Both the position numbers and the translations under genes were made by a program. From positions 1,316,531 through 1,336,680 of the forward strand of contig BFEA01000299.1 of assembly GCA_003427395.1 (NCBI GenBank): a stretch of DNA of 20,150 nt, written 5' to 3'. Shown one piece after another: positions 10,025 to 18,439 of the stretch. The notes beneath the pieces were generated by a model. It was not told the origin of the DNA. It ran no database searches and saw nothing but the letters and a program-made list of their open reading frames with translations. Each line of letters opens with the position of its first letter. The first letter of the stretch is position 1. This DNA is from Chara braunii. Its lineage: Eukaryota > Streptophyta > Charophyceae > Charales > Characeae.

Positions 10025-10473
10025 GGGTGACCAATTGTTCCTTGGAAAGGTAAGCTCTTCAACAGGAGGAGATGGTATTCCAATAAAAGGTCTGACATAA
10101 GTACTCCAAGGGAAACTTTCTTTTACTCGTTCAAGACTTCTATTTTCATCATGCACTATATCTGACTCTCGTTGCCAACATCGACTACTTCCATTTTCCT
10201 CAATCCTATGTTGCGGCACGTAGGCCCAATATTAAACTCATCAAGGTCAATAAAATAACAGGTAAGAACATACATACCATCAAGTTCTCATCCAAAATTC
10301 TTTAGCGCCTCATACCTCACGATTTCGTAGGGAATCACCACTTTCCTTGCAATAGAATGAAGAGAATTAAGCAGTTTATCAGAATCTTCCTTACTCAGCT
10401 TCCTATATCCACTTCCCAACCTAATCCAGGTTTTCACTTTTGAAGGTACATATGATTGACTCATTTGTACCAT
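10025..10473 (-). repeat. ORF X domain, unit 3
   Basis: LLNSLHSIARKVVIPYEIV places PY at 10327-10332. Next comes FG*ELDGMYVLTCYFIDLD, with the TGA at 10288-10290 where unit 2 has Trp. After a frameshift near 10220 it continues YVPQHR, SRCW, GIPSPP and NNWSPMINFVWK, with NNW at 10031-10039. It is 478 bp from unit 2 by the PY landmark. Confidence 0.75.
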
Positions 10474-10951
10474 TGGTCCCTTCTCAGTTTAAATGCAAAC
10501 TCAATCACAGCGGCCCAGTTGTTTCTTGACAAATATCAGGTAAAGGAGGAGATGGGAATCCTTCAAAGATAGCAAACCGGGTAGATCCAATGAAACTCTT
10601 ACTCTCCCTCTCAAGTCTTTTTTTTTTCTCTCAAGACAACCTCTTCAACAAATCCCCAACATCTCTCATACACAACCTCAACACTCTTCTCTTTAGGGAC
10701 ATAGATCCTCACATCATCCGTGTCCAGATCGATGAATAAAATGTCAAAATATAGAGTCGTTCTTGTTCCCATCCACTCTCGACCATTTCATAGTTGACAA
10801 CCTCATATGGGAACACTTCTCTCTTACTTAGGGTATTCAGTGATCTTAGGAGACACTCAACCTTCTCTTGGCTTGGGCCCGAACCTCTGCCAAATTTCAA
10901 CCTCCTCTGTCTGATTTCCTCTTCAGAAGTCTCTTTAGATCTCATGACCAC
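10474..10951 (-). repeat. ORF X domain, unit 2
   Basis: LLRSLNTLSKREVFPYEVV places PY at 10805-10810. After a frameshift near 10735 it continues FIDLDTDDVRIYVPKEK, RCWGFVEEVV, EGFPSPP and NNWAAVIEFAFK, with NNW at 10515-10523. The distance from unit 1 PY to unit 2 PY is 481 bp. Confidence 0.75.
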
Positions 10952-11372
10952 CAGTTCATATTTCCCATTTCAGTACCATGTTGATAATTGGTAGTCAATT
11001 AGTCCTATAACAATAGCTATCTGAAATAGGAGGGATCGGAACCGTCTCATATGTTACTGGCATTAGACCCCATTCCACTTTCTTCTTTCGCTTGGTTAGG
11101 TCTGCTTTCTCATCATAAAGAGATTGGATTGCAATTCCCCATAACCAGTTGAAAGCCTCACCATCGTCACAGTCTCCCTTCTTGACATAAGGATGAATAT
11201 CATAAACATCTCCCTTCAAGAAGTGAGCCAGCACTACGTTGATGGCCGAATTGCTAGAACGGTAGACCCAACAATGCTCATACTGATAGGGGAATATCCG
11301 TTTCGTAGTTACTTTCGAGAGTTCTTTAATGCATCAGTAGTTAGCATTCTTGATGAAGCCTCTGAGCTCCTG
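10952..11372 (-). repeat. ORF X domain, unit 1
   Basis: FPYQYE lies at 11281-11294, then VLAHFLKGDVYDIHPYVKKG, NWLWGIAIQ, PIPP and TN*LPIIN with the TGA at 10995-10997. This copy most resembles the intact copy at 12338-12955, sharing the F-x-x-G...D...Y-x-KKG core. Confidence 0.7.
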
Positions 11373-11374
11373 AC

Positions 11375-11393
11375 TTTTTTTTTTTTTTTTTTT
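11375..11393. repeat. 19-bp homopolymer T tract
   Basis: Uninterrupted T on the plus strand (A on the minus strand) lies inside the start of ORF X. The ORF X frame changes across it, so length change in this tract is a likely frameshift cause. Confidence 0.9.
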
Positions 11394-11516
11394 CTTAGTG
11401 TTTCAAGGACATTAAATACTCATAAGGCATACTTGAGATCAAGCCTGATTCTCTCCAATCAGCAGTATCAATCTCCTTCTCAAATCCAGTGTGGTACCTC
11501 ACACAAGGAAATATAA

Positions 11517-11676
11517 GACTCAGTTAGCAACTAGACCTTCCAAGAGAATAATGACTCAAGAAAGATTGCAAAATCAGTCCGGAAAATTCTGAAATTGTCA
11601 ACAGTTCTCAAAGCCTAATCAAAACTCAAAGTTGTTTGCAGACCCAGGCTCGTTCCGGACACGAAAATTTTTCATG
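11517..11676 (-). other. untranslated leader between primer-binding site and ORF X
   Basis: About 160 bp with stops in all frames lie between the primer-binding site and the first protein-like codons of ORF X. No strong motif is seen. Confidence 0.4.
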
Positions 11677-11694
11677 TCCCCGGCAACGGCGCCA
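11677..11694 (-). promoter_or_regulatory. primer-binding site, tRNA-Asp type
   Basis: On the minus strand the 18-mer TGGCGCCGTTGCCGGGGA is complementary to the 3' end, including CCA, of plant-type tRNA-Asp. The same site is known from plant Ty3/gypsy elements such as Athila. It lies four bases inside the LTR terminus (TGTCGCAC on plus, ending CA on minus), exactly where a minus-strand primer site belongs. The plus-strand sequence before it does not fold as a tRNA, so it is not a tRNA gene. Confidence 0.88.
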
Positions 11695-11698
11695 TTTT

Positions 11699-11810
11699 TG
11701 TCGCACTTTTTCCAGTCGGACCGCTTCGGGCGATCGGAAAGCCAACAGGCTGTCACGCAGGATTTTGTGTTGAGTTACAATAAATAAAATAAATTAAATA
11801 AAGCAAATCC
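11699..11810 (-). mobile_element. 5' LTR terminus (R-U5 side), outer boundary unknown
   Basis: The plus-strand text starts TGTCGCAC at 11699, giving a CA end in element orientation next to the primer-binding site. Going outward there is a GC-rich stretch of about 75 bp, then an A/T-rich run at 11777-11804 that reads TTTATTTAATTTATTTTATT on the minus strand and could serve as the promoter region. The LTR must continue to higher coordinates, perhaps to about 12.3 kb. I cannot place its outer end because no second LTR is visible for comparison. Confidence 0.55.
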
Positions 11811-12337
11811 CTTCCTATTGTGTGCGTCCGGCTTCGAGCGAGACTCTTCAATTACGGTCTTCGCCGGTCCCCGGTCTCAGGAATCTTTAATTGTGATTCG
11901 GAACAGCAATGGTGATGCAGATAATAATCATAAAATTCTGGTGTGTCATGCATGCATCAATTTTGCAAGTTTACTAATTTTGAGAACCGTGACAGAATCA
12001 GCAGAGAAATGCAATCATCAGCAACGACAATGCAAGAAGCAAGAACGACTAACTTGAGCAATGACAAAATTGAGTAGGGAAGAATGAGACTCATAACAGT
12101 CTCAGAAAGTACACATGGAAGAGAGCATGGCCAACACTAGTCTCGAGTCCTCACTCATCCGTCTGAACCCTCACAGTCGATCTCTCATTTTGCTGTCTGT
12201 CTCTTGTGCTTTCGTCCATGTCTCTGTACTCTCTGAGGTTGTGGTCTTTGTATGTAGAGCTATCTGAAGTCCGCCAGCTCCGAGCACTTCCAGCCACGTC
12301 CCACGATACGGAAATCAAGCATAGCACAAAACTCCTC
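11811..12337. other. probable U3 part of the LTR or unique spacer
   Basis: About 530 bp without protein-like frames. It is mixed sequence with CAA/CAG-rich text around 11990-12055 and TCTC-rich text around 12170-12240. By position it should contain the rest of the 5' LTR. Nothing else is identifiable. Confidence 0.3.
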
Positions 12338-12955
12338 TCATAGTGTAGGAAGATATAGTCGAGAGAAAATCCCTCGTATGAGATGCTGTAAGTCTGATGG
12401 TTCAGTCACTGCCTCATAATCGATCACTACTGGAGACATGTACCTCTTGGCCAAATCCACCAGGTTGCCCCAACAAGAGCCATCAATAAGACAGTAGGCA
12501 ACTGGGGGCTTGGGATAGTCTGTGAAAAGTTTGGGGCCAAAGCTATAGACCAGCTTCGAGTCCCCTTGGAGTCTCTCAGCTTTCCATTGCACGAACCTAG
12601 TTGCTGCCATCCAAACTGCGTCAAAGTGTGGGTGTGTCTCATTCCCTTTCTTCAAATATATCCGCAGGTCCTGGACTGTACCATCTACAAATTTTGTGAG
12701 AGTGACGAAGATTGACATATCTTCTCGCTTGAAGCCGTCAATCTTGGCATAATTGTAAGGAAAACTTTCCCTTGAGGCTACCCGATTGAGACTGTCGAGG
12801 ACAGACGGCTCGACTGAGATGGGGTTGATCTCTCTCATGTGCTTAGGTAAATAGTTACTTCCTGATAGAAGGAAAGAGACTGGGTTTGACTGACGAGTGT
12901 CCGTTGCAGGTCGAATCAACTGTTGCCCACTAAATAGACGACAATTGTCGCTAGA
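12338..12955 (-). CDS. intact-looking copy of the ORF X domain, hypothetical protein
   Basis: The frame is open for 205 codons with no internal stop, unlike all other copies. The first in-frame ATG is at 12838 (MREINP). Protein-like sequence extends upstream of it to the TAG at 12956-12958, so the true start may be lost, spliced or non-ATG. It shows the full domain: VLDSLNRVASRESFPY (PY at 12755-12760), VTLTKFVDGTVQDLRIYLKK, DAVWMAATRFVQWKAERL, DYPKPP and SCWGNLVDLAKRYM (W at 12470-12472). The PY-to-W distance is 285 bp, matching ORF X. A second unit begins (SPVVIDYEAV) and is cut short by the stop at 12338-12340. It lies outside the LTR terminus at 11699, so it is not part of the same internal region. 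It may be part of a second related element or a host gene of the same family. The function is unknown. Confidence 0.6.
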   Translation of the reverse strand, partial: SSDNCRLFSGQQLIRPATDTRQSNPVSFLLSGSNYLPKHMREINPISVEPSVLDSLNRVASRESFPYNYAKIDGFKREDMSIFVTLTKFVDGTVQDLRIYLKKGNETHPHFDAVWMAATRFVQWKAERLQGDSKLVYSFGPKLFTDYPKPPVAYCLIDGSCWGNLVDLAKRYMSPVVIDYEAVTEPSDLQHLIRGIFSRLYLPTL

Positions 12956-12969
12956 CTAACGGGCCCTTG

Positions 12970-13120
12970 GATGCCGTTTGGACGCTTTTTGAATGTTGTT
13001 TGAATGTTGTTTCAACGCTGTTTGATAATTGTCTGAACGTCGTCTGAATGTTATCTACAAATTGTCTGAATGTCGTTTGAATGTTATCTAAAAAATGTGT
13101 GAATGTCGTTTGAATGTTCG
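12970..13120. repeat. 11-bp-based tandem repeat (GTYGTTTGAAT)
   Basis: At least ten variants of GT(T/C)GT(T/C)TGAAT follow one another. In places they combine into a roughly 43-bp higher-order unit that includes TGTTATCTA(C/A)A(A)AA. The array sits directly upstream, in minus orientation, of the intact domain copy. Positions 13121-13254 hold nothing identifiable. Confidence 0.8.
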
Positions 13121-13254
13121 CTGCTATATTAAATCACCAAATCGTAGATTCACACGTCATGGTACTGCAAGATGAAGCAGCGGAACCACTGAAGGGTGCT
13201 TGCTGTCCAGATGCTGGTGGAGTTCAAGGGATGATGGTTAGAGCACTACTGAGT

Positions 13255-13497
13255 TCATGCAAGTTTTGCCCTGGCCTGTTCCACGCTTTCTAGCGAGGAA
13301 TTGGTACTATGCAGTTTGCCATCAAGTTCGTAGAAGTAGATTACGTATAAGTAATTTCTCTCACCTACTATTCTGACTGCAAACTCCCTCTGATTCAGTT
13401 TGTGTGCTTTCATGTCTTGGTATGCGCCTTTCTCCCATCCTTCTTTCTTCTCCCTGTTAGACCTATTTTTCACCACCAAGATCTCTCCTTCTTTCAA
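13255..13497 (-). CDS. small hypothetical ORF, possible remote ORF X-domain fragment
   Basis: The frame reads 80 codons from a non-ATG start to a stop at 13255. It begins very Lys/Glu-rich (KNRSNREKKEGWEKGAY), then QREFAVRIVGERNYLYVIY, FYELDGKLH and SLESVEQARAKLA. The middle resembles the strand region of the ORF X domain (compare YILTFYFIDLD), but the PY and NNW landmarks are absent, so the relation is uncertain. It overlaps the end of an opposing open frame by 37 bp. Confidence 0.3.
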   Translation of the reverse strand: MKEGEILVVKNRSNREKKEGWEKGAYQDMKAHKLNQREFAVRIVGERNYLYVIYFYELDGKLHSTNSSLESVEQARAKLA

Positions 13498-13877
13498 AGA
13501 TTACTCTACACCCTGAAATTCAGGCCACAGGCAGAGTAACCCACGGGTACAATAGGTGGTTTAAAATTCTGCCCTCGACAAACAGACCACTAATCCCAGT
13601 TGTAGAAGAGATTCAACGAGACTGGTCTGTAGCCCGATCACTTGATAACTGTAAGTTGCTAGGTCCTGAGGCTGTCAATCACAAGTGGACCCCACCCAGG
13701 CTTGCTCACCTCCTTTCTTCCCTTCTAGTTCAAGATGGTGACTTTGAGCCACAGTCTCTTGATAGGTTCACTGACGAAACCATCCGTCACTGTATTCCCA
13801 GTGTATCACTTGTAAACGACTACTTCTCAATTGGCCTATGCACATGTTATGGAGAGGAGGTATGTATCTTGCACTGA
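13461..13877 (+). CDS. hypothetical plus-strand open frame or exon
   Basis: The frame is open for 138 codons (TAG at 13458-13460 to TGA near 13875) and contains no ATG at its start, so it would be an internal exon or a truncated gene. Protein-like text begins about 13500: THGYNRWFKIL, RPLIPVVEEIQRDWSVARSL, KWTPPRLAHLLSSLLVQDGD, SLDRFTDETIRHCIPSV and FSIGLCTCYGEE. Residues alternate as expected for helices. A donor-like GAG|GTATGT lies at 13856-13864 right after YGEE, and an acceptor-like TTCAG ends at 13523. I recognise no family. The minus strand here is also fairly open, with two TGAs, so strand choice is an inference from the cleaner plus-strand frame. Confidence 0.4.
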   Translation, partial: TYFSPPRSLLLSKITLHPEIQATGRVTHGYNRWFKILPSTNRPLIPVVEEIQRDWSVARSLDNCKLLGPEAVNHKWTPPRLAHLLSSLLVQDGDFEPQSLDRFTDETIRHCIPSVSLVNDYFSIGLCTCYGEEVCILH

Positions 13878-13899
13878 ACGTCTTAGGTGCTCACCCGAG

Positions 13900-16800
13900 T
13901 TCAGAGCATTGCTCCGAACTGCACGTTGTTGCAATGTTGTATTACAGTACCATAGTCTCCTTTTCCCACCGAGGAGCAATTAGTTACCTGTTACTGAGCA
14001 TTGCAACTGACAAGTTGTAGAGAGTTAACTGTAGAGGTACACCATTATGTCACCGAACGTTAAATCCCTCTCTCTTGTTGGGGCTGTACAGAGTTCATCT
14101 TCGCATAACAGTCCTCATATCATACTCTGCCCATGTACCGACCACGTTTGCTTTCGTGTACCGTGCTGAAGTTTCACAGGGTGCAGCCTCAGTTCGGTAC
14201 AGTACAACCTGACCTCGTTTACTCACAGTAAAAAGATCGAACTTATTAAGCTTTTCCCTTTTTTCGGCTAGCAAGGGAGGAGGTAATGAAAGAGATTACA
14301 AGTCGTATGATCGTACACGCAAAAAGGTTCCCTCCCGACTCCCTCAAAGCCTTGCAGTTTTCATTCTAGAGTTGTGCAAGGGCTACGTGCTGCGTCATGA
14401 CAACTTTCTCAGCTTTTACCAAAGCTCTTTACAGGATATCATCTGATCGCCACACCTGTTCAATCATAAGATGCGTACTTTCGTTCAGGTAATGCGCCAA
14501 GTATCCCTCGTCTAAAGCACCTACTCAGGATCAACTTGATTAATTCTGCCCACAAGTTTTCCAACACTTAACTTAGATGATATGGACCGCCCAATCACTA
14601 AACTGTGCACAGTGATTGGACAACAGACTATCAGCTTACATCTGTACTCCCTCATTATGTAAGGCACTACCAGACACGAATTTCAACAGTACTGAGGATA
14701 GGGCGTTGTCATCCCGAGGCAAGTCAAAAATGTTAAAGCACATTGTTCTCATTCACTTATAACTATCGGGATCAGGCACACGTAACATCTGCTCAAAATT
14801 CACAGCAGAAGGAGGCCCTGGTCGGACTTCATTTAGACCTCACAGAGTTACCCGAAGACTATATATCATCCGACCCTACTCCTTTTCCTTTAATCGCCAT
14901 CTAATAAGTATTTGGCTAACAGGTAGGCAACTTTTGACAATGTAGACCGCTTTTTACTCATAAGTGACAGCAGGGTGGAGGGAAATAGTAAAGTCCAGAG
15001 AACACACTGTGACTGGCCTTGAGTCAAAACCAGCCCGTTTGAACACTCTGTTCCCCACTGCTTCCTGTATACGCACGTTCCCATAAGTAACCAATCCTTA
15101 GCTCATAGGTATGTCCAAGTGTTACATGCCATTCTAAAATTTTATTCACAAAAGGAAAACAGCGATCCAGAACACTTTGACTTCATATAGTAACTCCCTT
15201 TTCTTTTTAACTGTTATTGAGGCTCTTAGGCAAGTCACTGCTTCACATACGTTGTCATCACCCTGGCTGCAAACAAACACTAGTGGAACTGGCCGACGAC
15301 ATTAAGCAAAACTCATTCGAGAGGAACGATCTTACTTTTCACATATACGCCCTTTTCTTTTACCAAGACTGACGACGACGCGATGAAAGGAAAAAATTCA
15401 ACGGGGGGGAAGAATAATTTAGCACTCAGTGATTATAGTCTTGTCCACTCCGGTCATTATGCATCCGTCAATGCCCAGGTGAGCCTGTTCCCCCCTTCCT
15501 TCTCCCACCTCATATCGCTTGGTCACATCTTGTCCCATGCCAGGTGGTCCGGTAGCAGTTCAAACCCCGGTTATGACGAACCGGTTTCTTACATAAACGA
15601 CTGATAGAATGTAAGACTTAACTAATCAGAGTGAAAGAAACATAGACAGTAGAGACCACTAACGGCTGAAGCTCATGTACGGATCAAACGAACGATTAAC
15701 TTTCTTTCCTTGCATGAGCCTTGCGCACTGTCACTCATACATCTATTCAAGATATAATCTCCCACTAGCCCTCCAAACCTCCTAATAGTGTTGAGAAGCG
15801 AACTCCCTTCTGTTGGTACACAGCACAGGTTAGAGAGAAGACAATTGCAAAGACAAGCTAGTTAAAGGCAGCTCACATCAATAGCCATACCGAGTGAGTA
15901 CCTTCGTCTTGCTCTCGCTAAACTGTGAGTCATCAGTTCTCTCGCATGTAACGTCTCATGATGTGACACGGTGTCATGACAGAAAAAGTTGACGTCAACA
16001 GAGAGGGTAGTCCCTCTCAGCACGCTACGCAGTATCCAGACTTCTCTCCCGTGCTTCTCTCCCTTCGGCAGTGACCCCGCGCGTTTCTTCTCTCGCGCTG
16101 ATTACAACAATCGTCTCGCGGGCCTTACAATCTCAGCCTCCACAAAGTCGTGCGCATCGTACAACCACCTTTCTTACGCTTTCTTGAACAACAGTTGGTA
16201 CTAATTTGTGTTAATCGTCATGTCAATCGTGTACAGACTGCACAAAGTGTCACGCGAAGTATTCCTAGCGTGTCTGTTCTGAGAACCGCGATGGTGGCGA
16301 CAGTACCATAAGACAAGAAGAATACCCGTCTTTACCAGTGAAGACAACTTGCGGGGTAGCCAGCGATGCGCGTCATGTGTACGTTGTGACTGACGTCCCC
16401 TTGCTCTTCTCTAGTGCATACCCCGTTTCGCCCCTATCATCTCTGTTCATGCATCCGGAGCGCGCCTCCACCTCTATCGAACCATCTACCTGTGACTCCC
16501 GCCCAATCACCTCGCACCATAACGCAGGTTACTACAACAGTTTCTAGCCCTGCAGTGCGTTGATGACGTGAGCTTCGCGCAGGAATACAAAGACTGAAGA
16601 CCGTTGACATCAATGAAAATCTCCTCTCCCTCTCTCACCTTTTTTTTCCGCATGGCTGACTACGCGTATGCAACCGTCTTGCTATCTCAGCCCCTGCGCT
16701 GGGCCGAACTGGCCTCCGGGCCGTCCTCTACGGATTCAGCTAGCGGATGCTCTCTCTGCCATTGCTCCAGTCCATGCCACGACCGTGTCTACCCGTCACT

Positions 16801-17320
16801 AGCCTCTGACTCCGCGTCTGAATCCCGGTCCAGTTCCTGTTGCTCCCTCTTTGTTGTGCTTGTCGATGTTTCTTCTTCATGGTAAGTTACTGTAACTCTT
16901 AGGTTCGATGTTACTCCATCCCTCCCGAATCTCTACTCGGCTCTGTTACAAGCCTCGGTGACCACGCCCTGGACCTTTTTATCCTCCCTCAATTTTTGTT
17001 CCTTCCCCCTGTAGATGTTGATCTTTAGTCTAGCTAGCCCATCACTTTTGATGTAACTTAGACAGGCGTCCACCGTAGCACCCTCCTCGCGCATAGGCTC
17101 TCAACTCTAGTAGAACCTCAAGTGGCCTGGCCTATAGCCAAAAAGGCCATTGCTTCGCACCATAGCCAGGCTTTGTTCGATAGACTGCGCAATACTAGGC
17201 CGTTGACCTCGAATAGCGCGCCACTCTCCACTGGAGCTCACAATACAGGCGAGGTACTACCAAGCAGCTGGCTGCGGATGGTGTCCCAACTCTCAGAAAA
17301 AAAAAGGAGTGCGTCTTGCC
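13900..17320 (-). pseudogene. heavily mutated long coding region, unrecognised
   Basis: Protein-like text runs on the minus strand in long constant-frame segments separated by few frameshifts: about 17320-16700, 16620-15425, 15425-15300, 15297-14245 and 14245-13900. Examples are GLARLKINIYRGKEQKLRED, REQQELDRDSDAESEASDG, YALEKSKGTSVTTYT, RPVPLVFVCSQGDDNVCEAV, RPGPPSAVNFEQMLRVPDPD and ALDEGYLAHYLNESTHLM. Stops are as dense as, or denser than, random expectation (about 17 in the 350 codons of one segment). The claim therefore rests on composition and frame constancy, not on openness. Many stops sit where Trp would suit (GQN*SS*S*VGALDEG). If real, the ancestral product was about 1000 residues. 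No transposase, RT, integrase or other known motif was seen. Confidence 0.4.
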
Positions 17321-17375
17321 CTCACAGATACCCCAATATCCCATGCCTTATACCCTCTATCTCTTTATAGTATAG

Positions 17376-17828
17376 CTACCCATTGGGATCCAAAAGATCG
17401 GTTAGACCTTGAAAATAGTAAATAAACAATTTAAGAAAAGCGCAGGACAGAATCCCAACGGTCAGGACACTAGCTAGACTCATCGCGCCGCTACCCACCG
17501 CTAGTCCCCGTGAAGTGACTACAGGCCCGAAGCAGTGGTCCCATAACGGGATATCGACAGGCATACTCCCTTCCTCAAAACACGCCATCGGCCCACTTTT
17601 ATTGTGTACCTGTGTCCAATGGCAAGGAGGGGGCTTATGACCCTCCACAGGGGGTGATAAGCCTCCTACCGAAGTGGCCGTGGGTTGCCGCAGTTTTGGG
17701 AGCGCCGCGCGGCGCTTGATCGGTCCCCTCAATGGGAGATACGTGAAGGGTCGGGCCAGTCTAAGCCACAAACCACAACCAAGCTTGAAATTCGAACCGT
17801 TGGCCTCTCCCACGAAATGACAGGCCAA
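17376..17828 (-). CDS. hypothetical ORF with one possible membrane segment
   Basis: The 150-codon open frame uses a non-standard first codon in the strict call. In-frame ATGs occur at MACFEEGSMPVDIPLWDHCF and at MSLASVLTVG. The C-terminal 50 residues include a hydrophobic stretch, MSLASVLTVGILSCAFLKLF, long enough to span a membrane. The N-terminal part is Pro/Arg-rich and may be non-coding. It lies immediately upstream, in minus orientation, of the mutated long coding region and could be an early exon of it, but no clear splice donor supports this. I do not recognise it. Confidence 0.3.
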   Translation of the reverse strand: MACHFVGEANGSNFKLGCGLWLRLARPFTYLPLRGPIKRRAALPKLRQPTATSVGGLSPPVEGHKPPPCHWTQVHNKSGPMACFEEGSMPVDIPLWDHCFGPVVTSRGLAVGSGAMSLASVLTVGILSCAFLKLFIYYFQGLTDLLDPNG

Positions 17829-17855
17829 AAAGACCAGAAGAAAAACTCAGTAGCA

Positions 17856-17856
<1 letters not shown>

Positions 17857-17908
<52 letters not shown>
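17857..17908. repeat. (TAA)17 microsatellite
   Basis: About 52 bp of perfect TAA repeat lie on the plus strand. Plus-strand translation gives a poly-Ile run, so the ORF over it is an artefact. Confidence 0.97.
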
Positions 17909-18009
17909 CAGAGCAAGAAAAGGAACGGAGGATTATAACGCCACAATGGCAGAAATCGCTACATCATCCCAAAATAGGGCGACGGTCCAGATCGGCGCAC
18001 GACCCTGAG

Positions 18010-18262
18010 ACACGACTTCCCTTTCCCTTTTCCTTTTTCCTCATTCGTCTTTTTATTGGGCCGTGAATCCAAGACCCCATGCACCTAACCCATAACCTGG
18101 CCAGAAGGCACTCGGCGCGCTATAGGAAAAACCGCGCCGGTCCTTCAGCTTTCGCGTCCCTGGGCAAGCCCGGCGGCTACCACGACCATAGGCCGGTAGT
18201 GCTCTGCTGCGCAGCAGGGCGCCGAGCCTGCGTGGACCAATGGAAAGCCCAGTGGCGCACCT
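18010..18262. other. GC-rich sequence adjoining the direct repeat
   Basis: A pyrimidine run (18018-18040) is followed by GC-rich text open on both strands. It may be the left part of the dispersed repeat whose other copy is cut by the window start. No gene is supported. Confidence 0.3.
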
Positions 18263-18437
18263 CCAACCTTTTGCTAAGGTGCGCGCCAACTGGACCGGTC
18301 CATAACAGGGCATAACCCAGGTGTACCAAGAGAACCACGGAGGTTCGAAAACAGCCCAACGAGCCACAGGCGTCTGAGCAGGGCGCTGGTACCCAGCAGG
18401 AGCCTGGCACACAAAGGAGGGCTGGGACACCGCGCCC
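18263..18437. repeat. 175-bp direct repeat, right copy
   Basis: This is the same as positions 1-175 with about 7 substitutions and no gaps. The two copies bracket about 18.1 kb. A 159-codon minus-strand frame crosses it, but its Trp/Gly/Arg/Pro-rich, GC-driven composition does not support a gene. Confidence 0.9.
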
Positions 18438-18439
18438 AC

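Larger units (their letters stand above)
9462..11516 (-). pseudogene. ORF X, four-unit repeat protein upstream of gag
   Basis: This is a reading frame of roughly 680 codons, broken by frameshifts and stops, between the primer-binding site and ORF Y. It contains four diverged copies of an unrecognised domain. Each copy shows, in order: a leucine-rich helix ending in (F/I)PY(E/Q); a hydrophobic strand followed by F and D/G residues and D(V/I)R(I/V)Y-like text; a Trp-containing segment; Px(P)P; and N(N)W-x2-(V/M)I. The PY-to-W distance is 291, 290, 296 and 315 bp in the four copies. Stops at 10995, 10288 and 9624 are TGA where sister copies or the motif have Trp. A stop at 11334 and frameshifts near 11380, 10735 and 10220 are also present. 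The last unit ends in FEIPDYVHPEIYLSDVV, then TAA at 9462-9464. The function is unknown. Extra ORFs upstream of gag occur in some plant Ty3/gypsy elements, but I cannot link this one to them by sequence. Confidence 0.7.
3108..11810 (-). mobile_element. decayed Ty3/gypsy LTR retrotransposon with two extra ORFs upstream of gag
   Basis: On the minus strand the order is LTR terminus (11699), tRNA-Asp primer-binding site, ORF X, ORF Y, Gag with zinc knuckle, retropepsin, RT, RNase H, then integrase with a GPY-type C terminus. RT and RNase H before integrase defines Ty3/gypsy order. From primer-binding site to pol end it is about 8.6 kb, longer than a minimal Ty3 element because of about 2.6 kb of coding-like sequence upstream of gag. 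Extra ORFs upstream of gag are known in some plant Ty3/gypsy lineages such as Ogre/Tat. Every coding region has stops or frameshifts. No 3' LTR resembling the segment at 11699 was found in 1-3100, so the 3' side is deleted, rearranged or too diverged to see. Confidence 0.9.

Noticed and set aside
3108-11694. Reassigned genetic code with TGA read as Trp
   Set aside because: TGA falls at Trp sites often, but also at sites that need Arg, and TAG and TAA occur in the same frames with frameshifts and lost catalytic residues. Decay explains all of these together.
11641-11694. tRNA-Asp gene
   Set aside because: Only the last 18 bases match. The preceding sequence cannot form the T, anticodon or D arms, and the site sits next to an LTR end, so it is a primer-binding site.
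15383-15604. Plus-strand exon pair with a 65-bp intron (15479-15543)
   Set aside because: The GT-AG ends look acceptable, but the joined frame meets a stop at once and the minus strand is more protein-like here.
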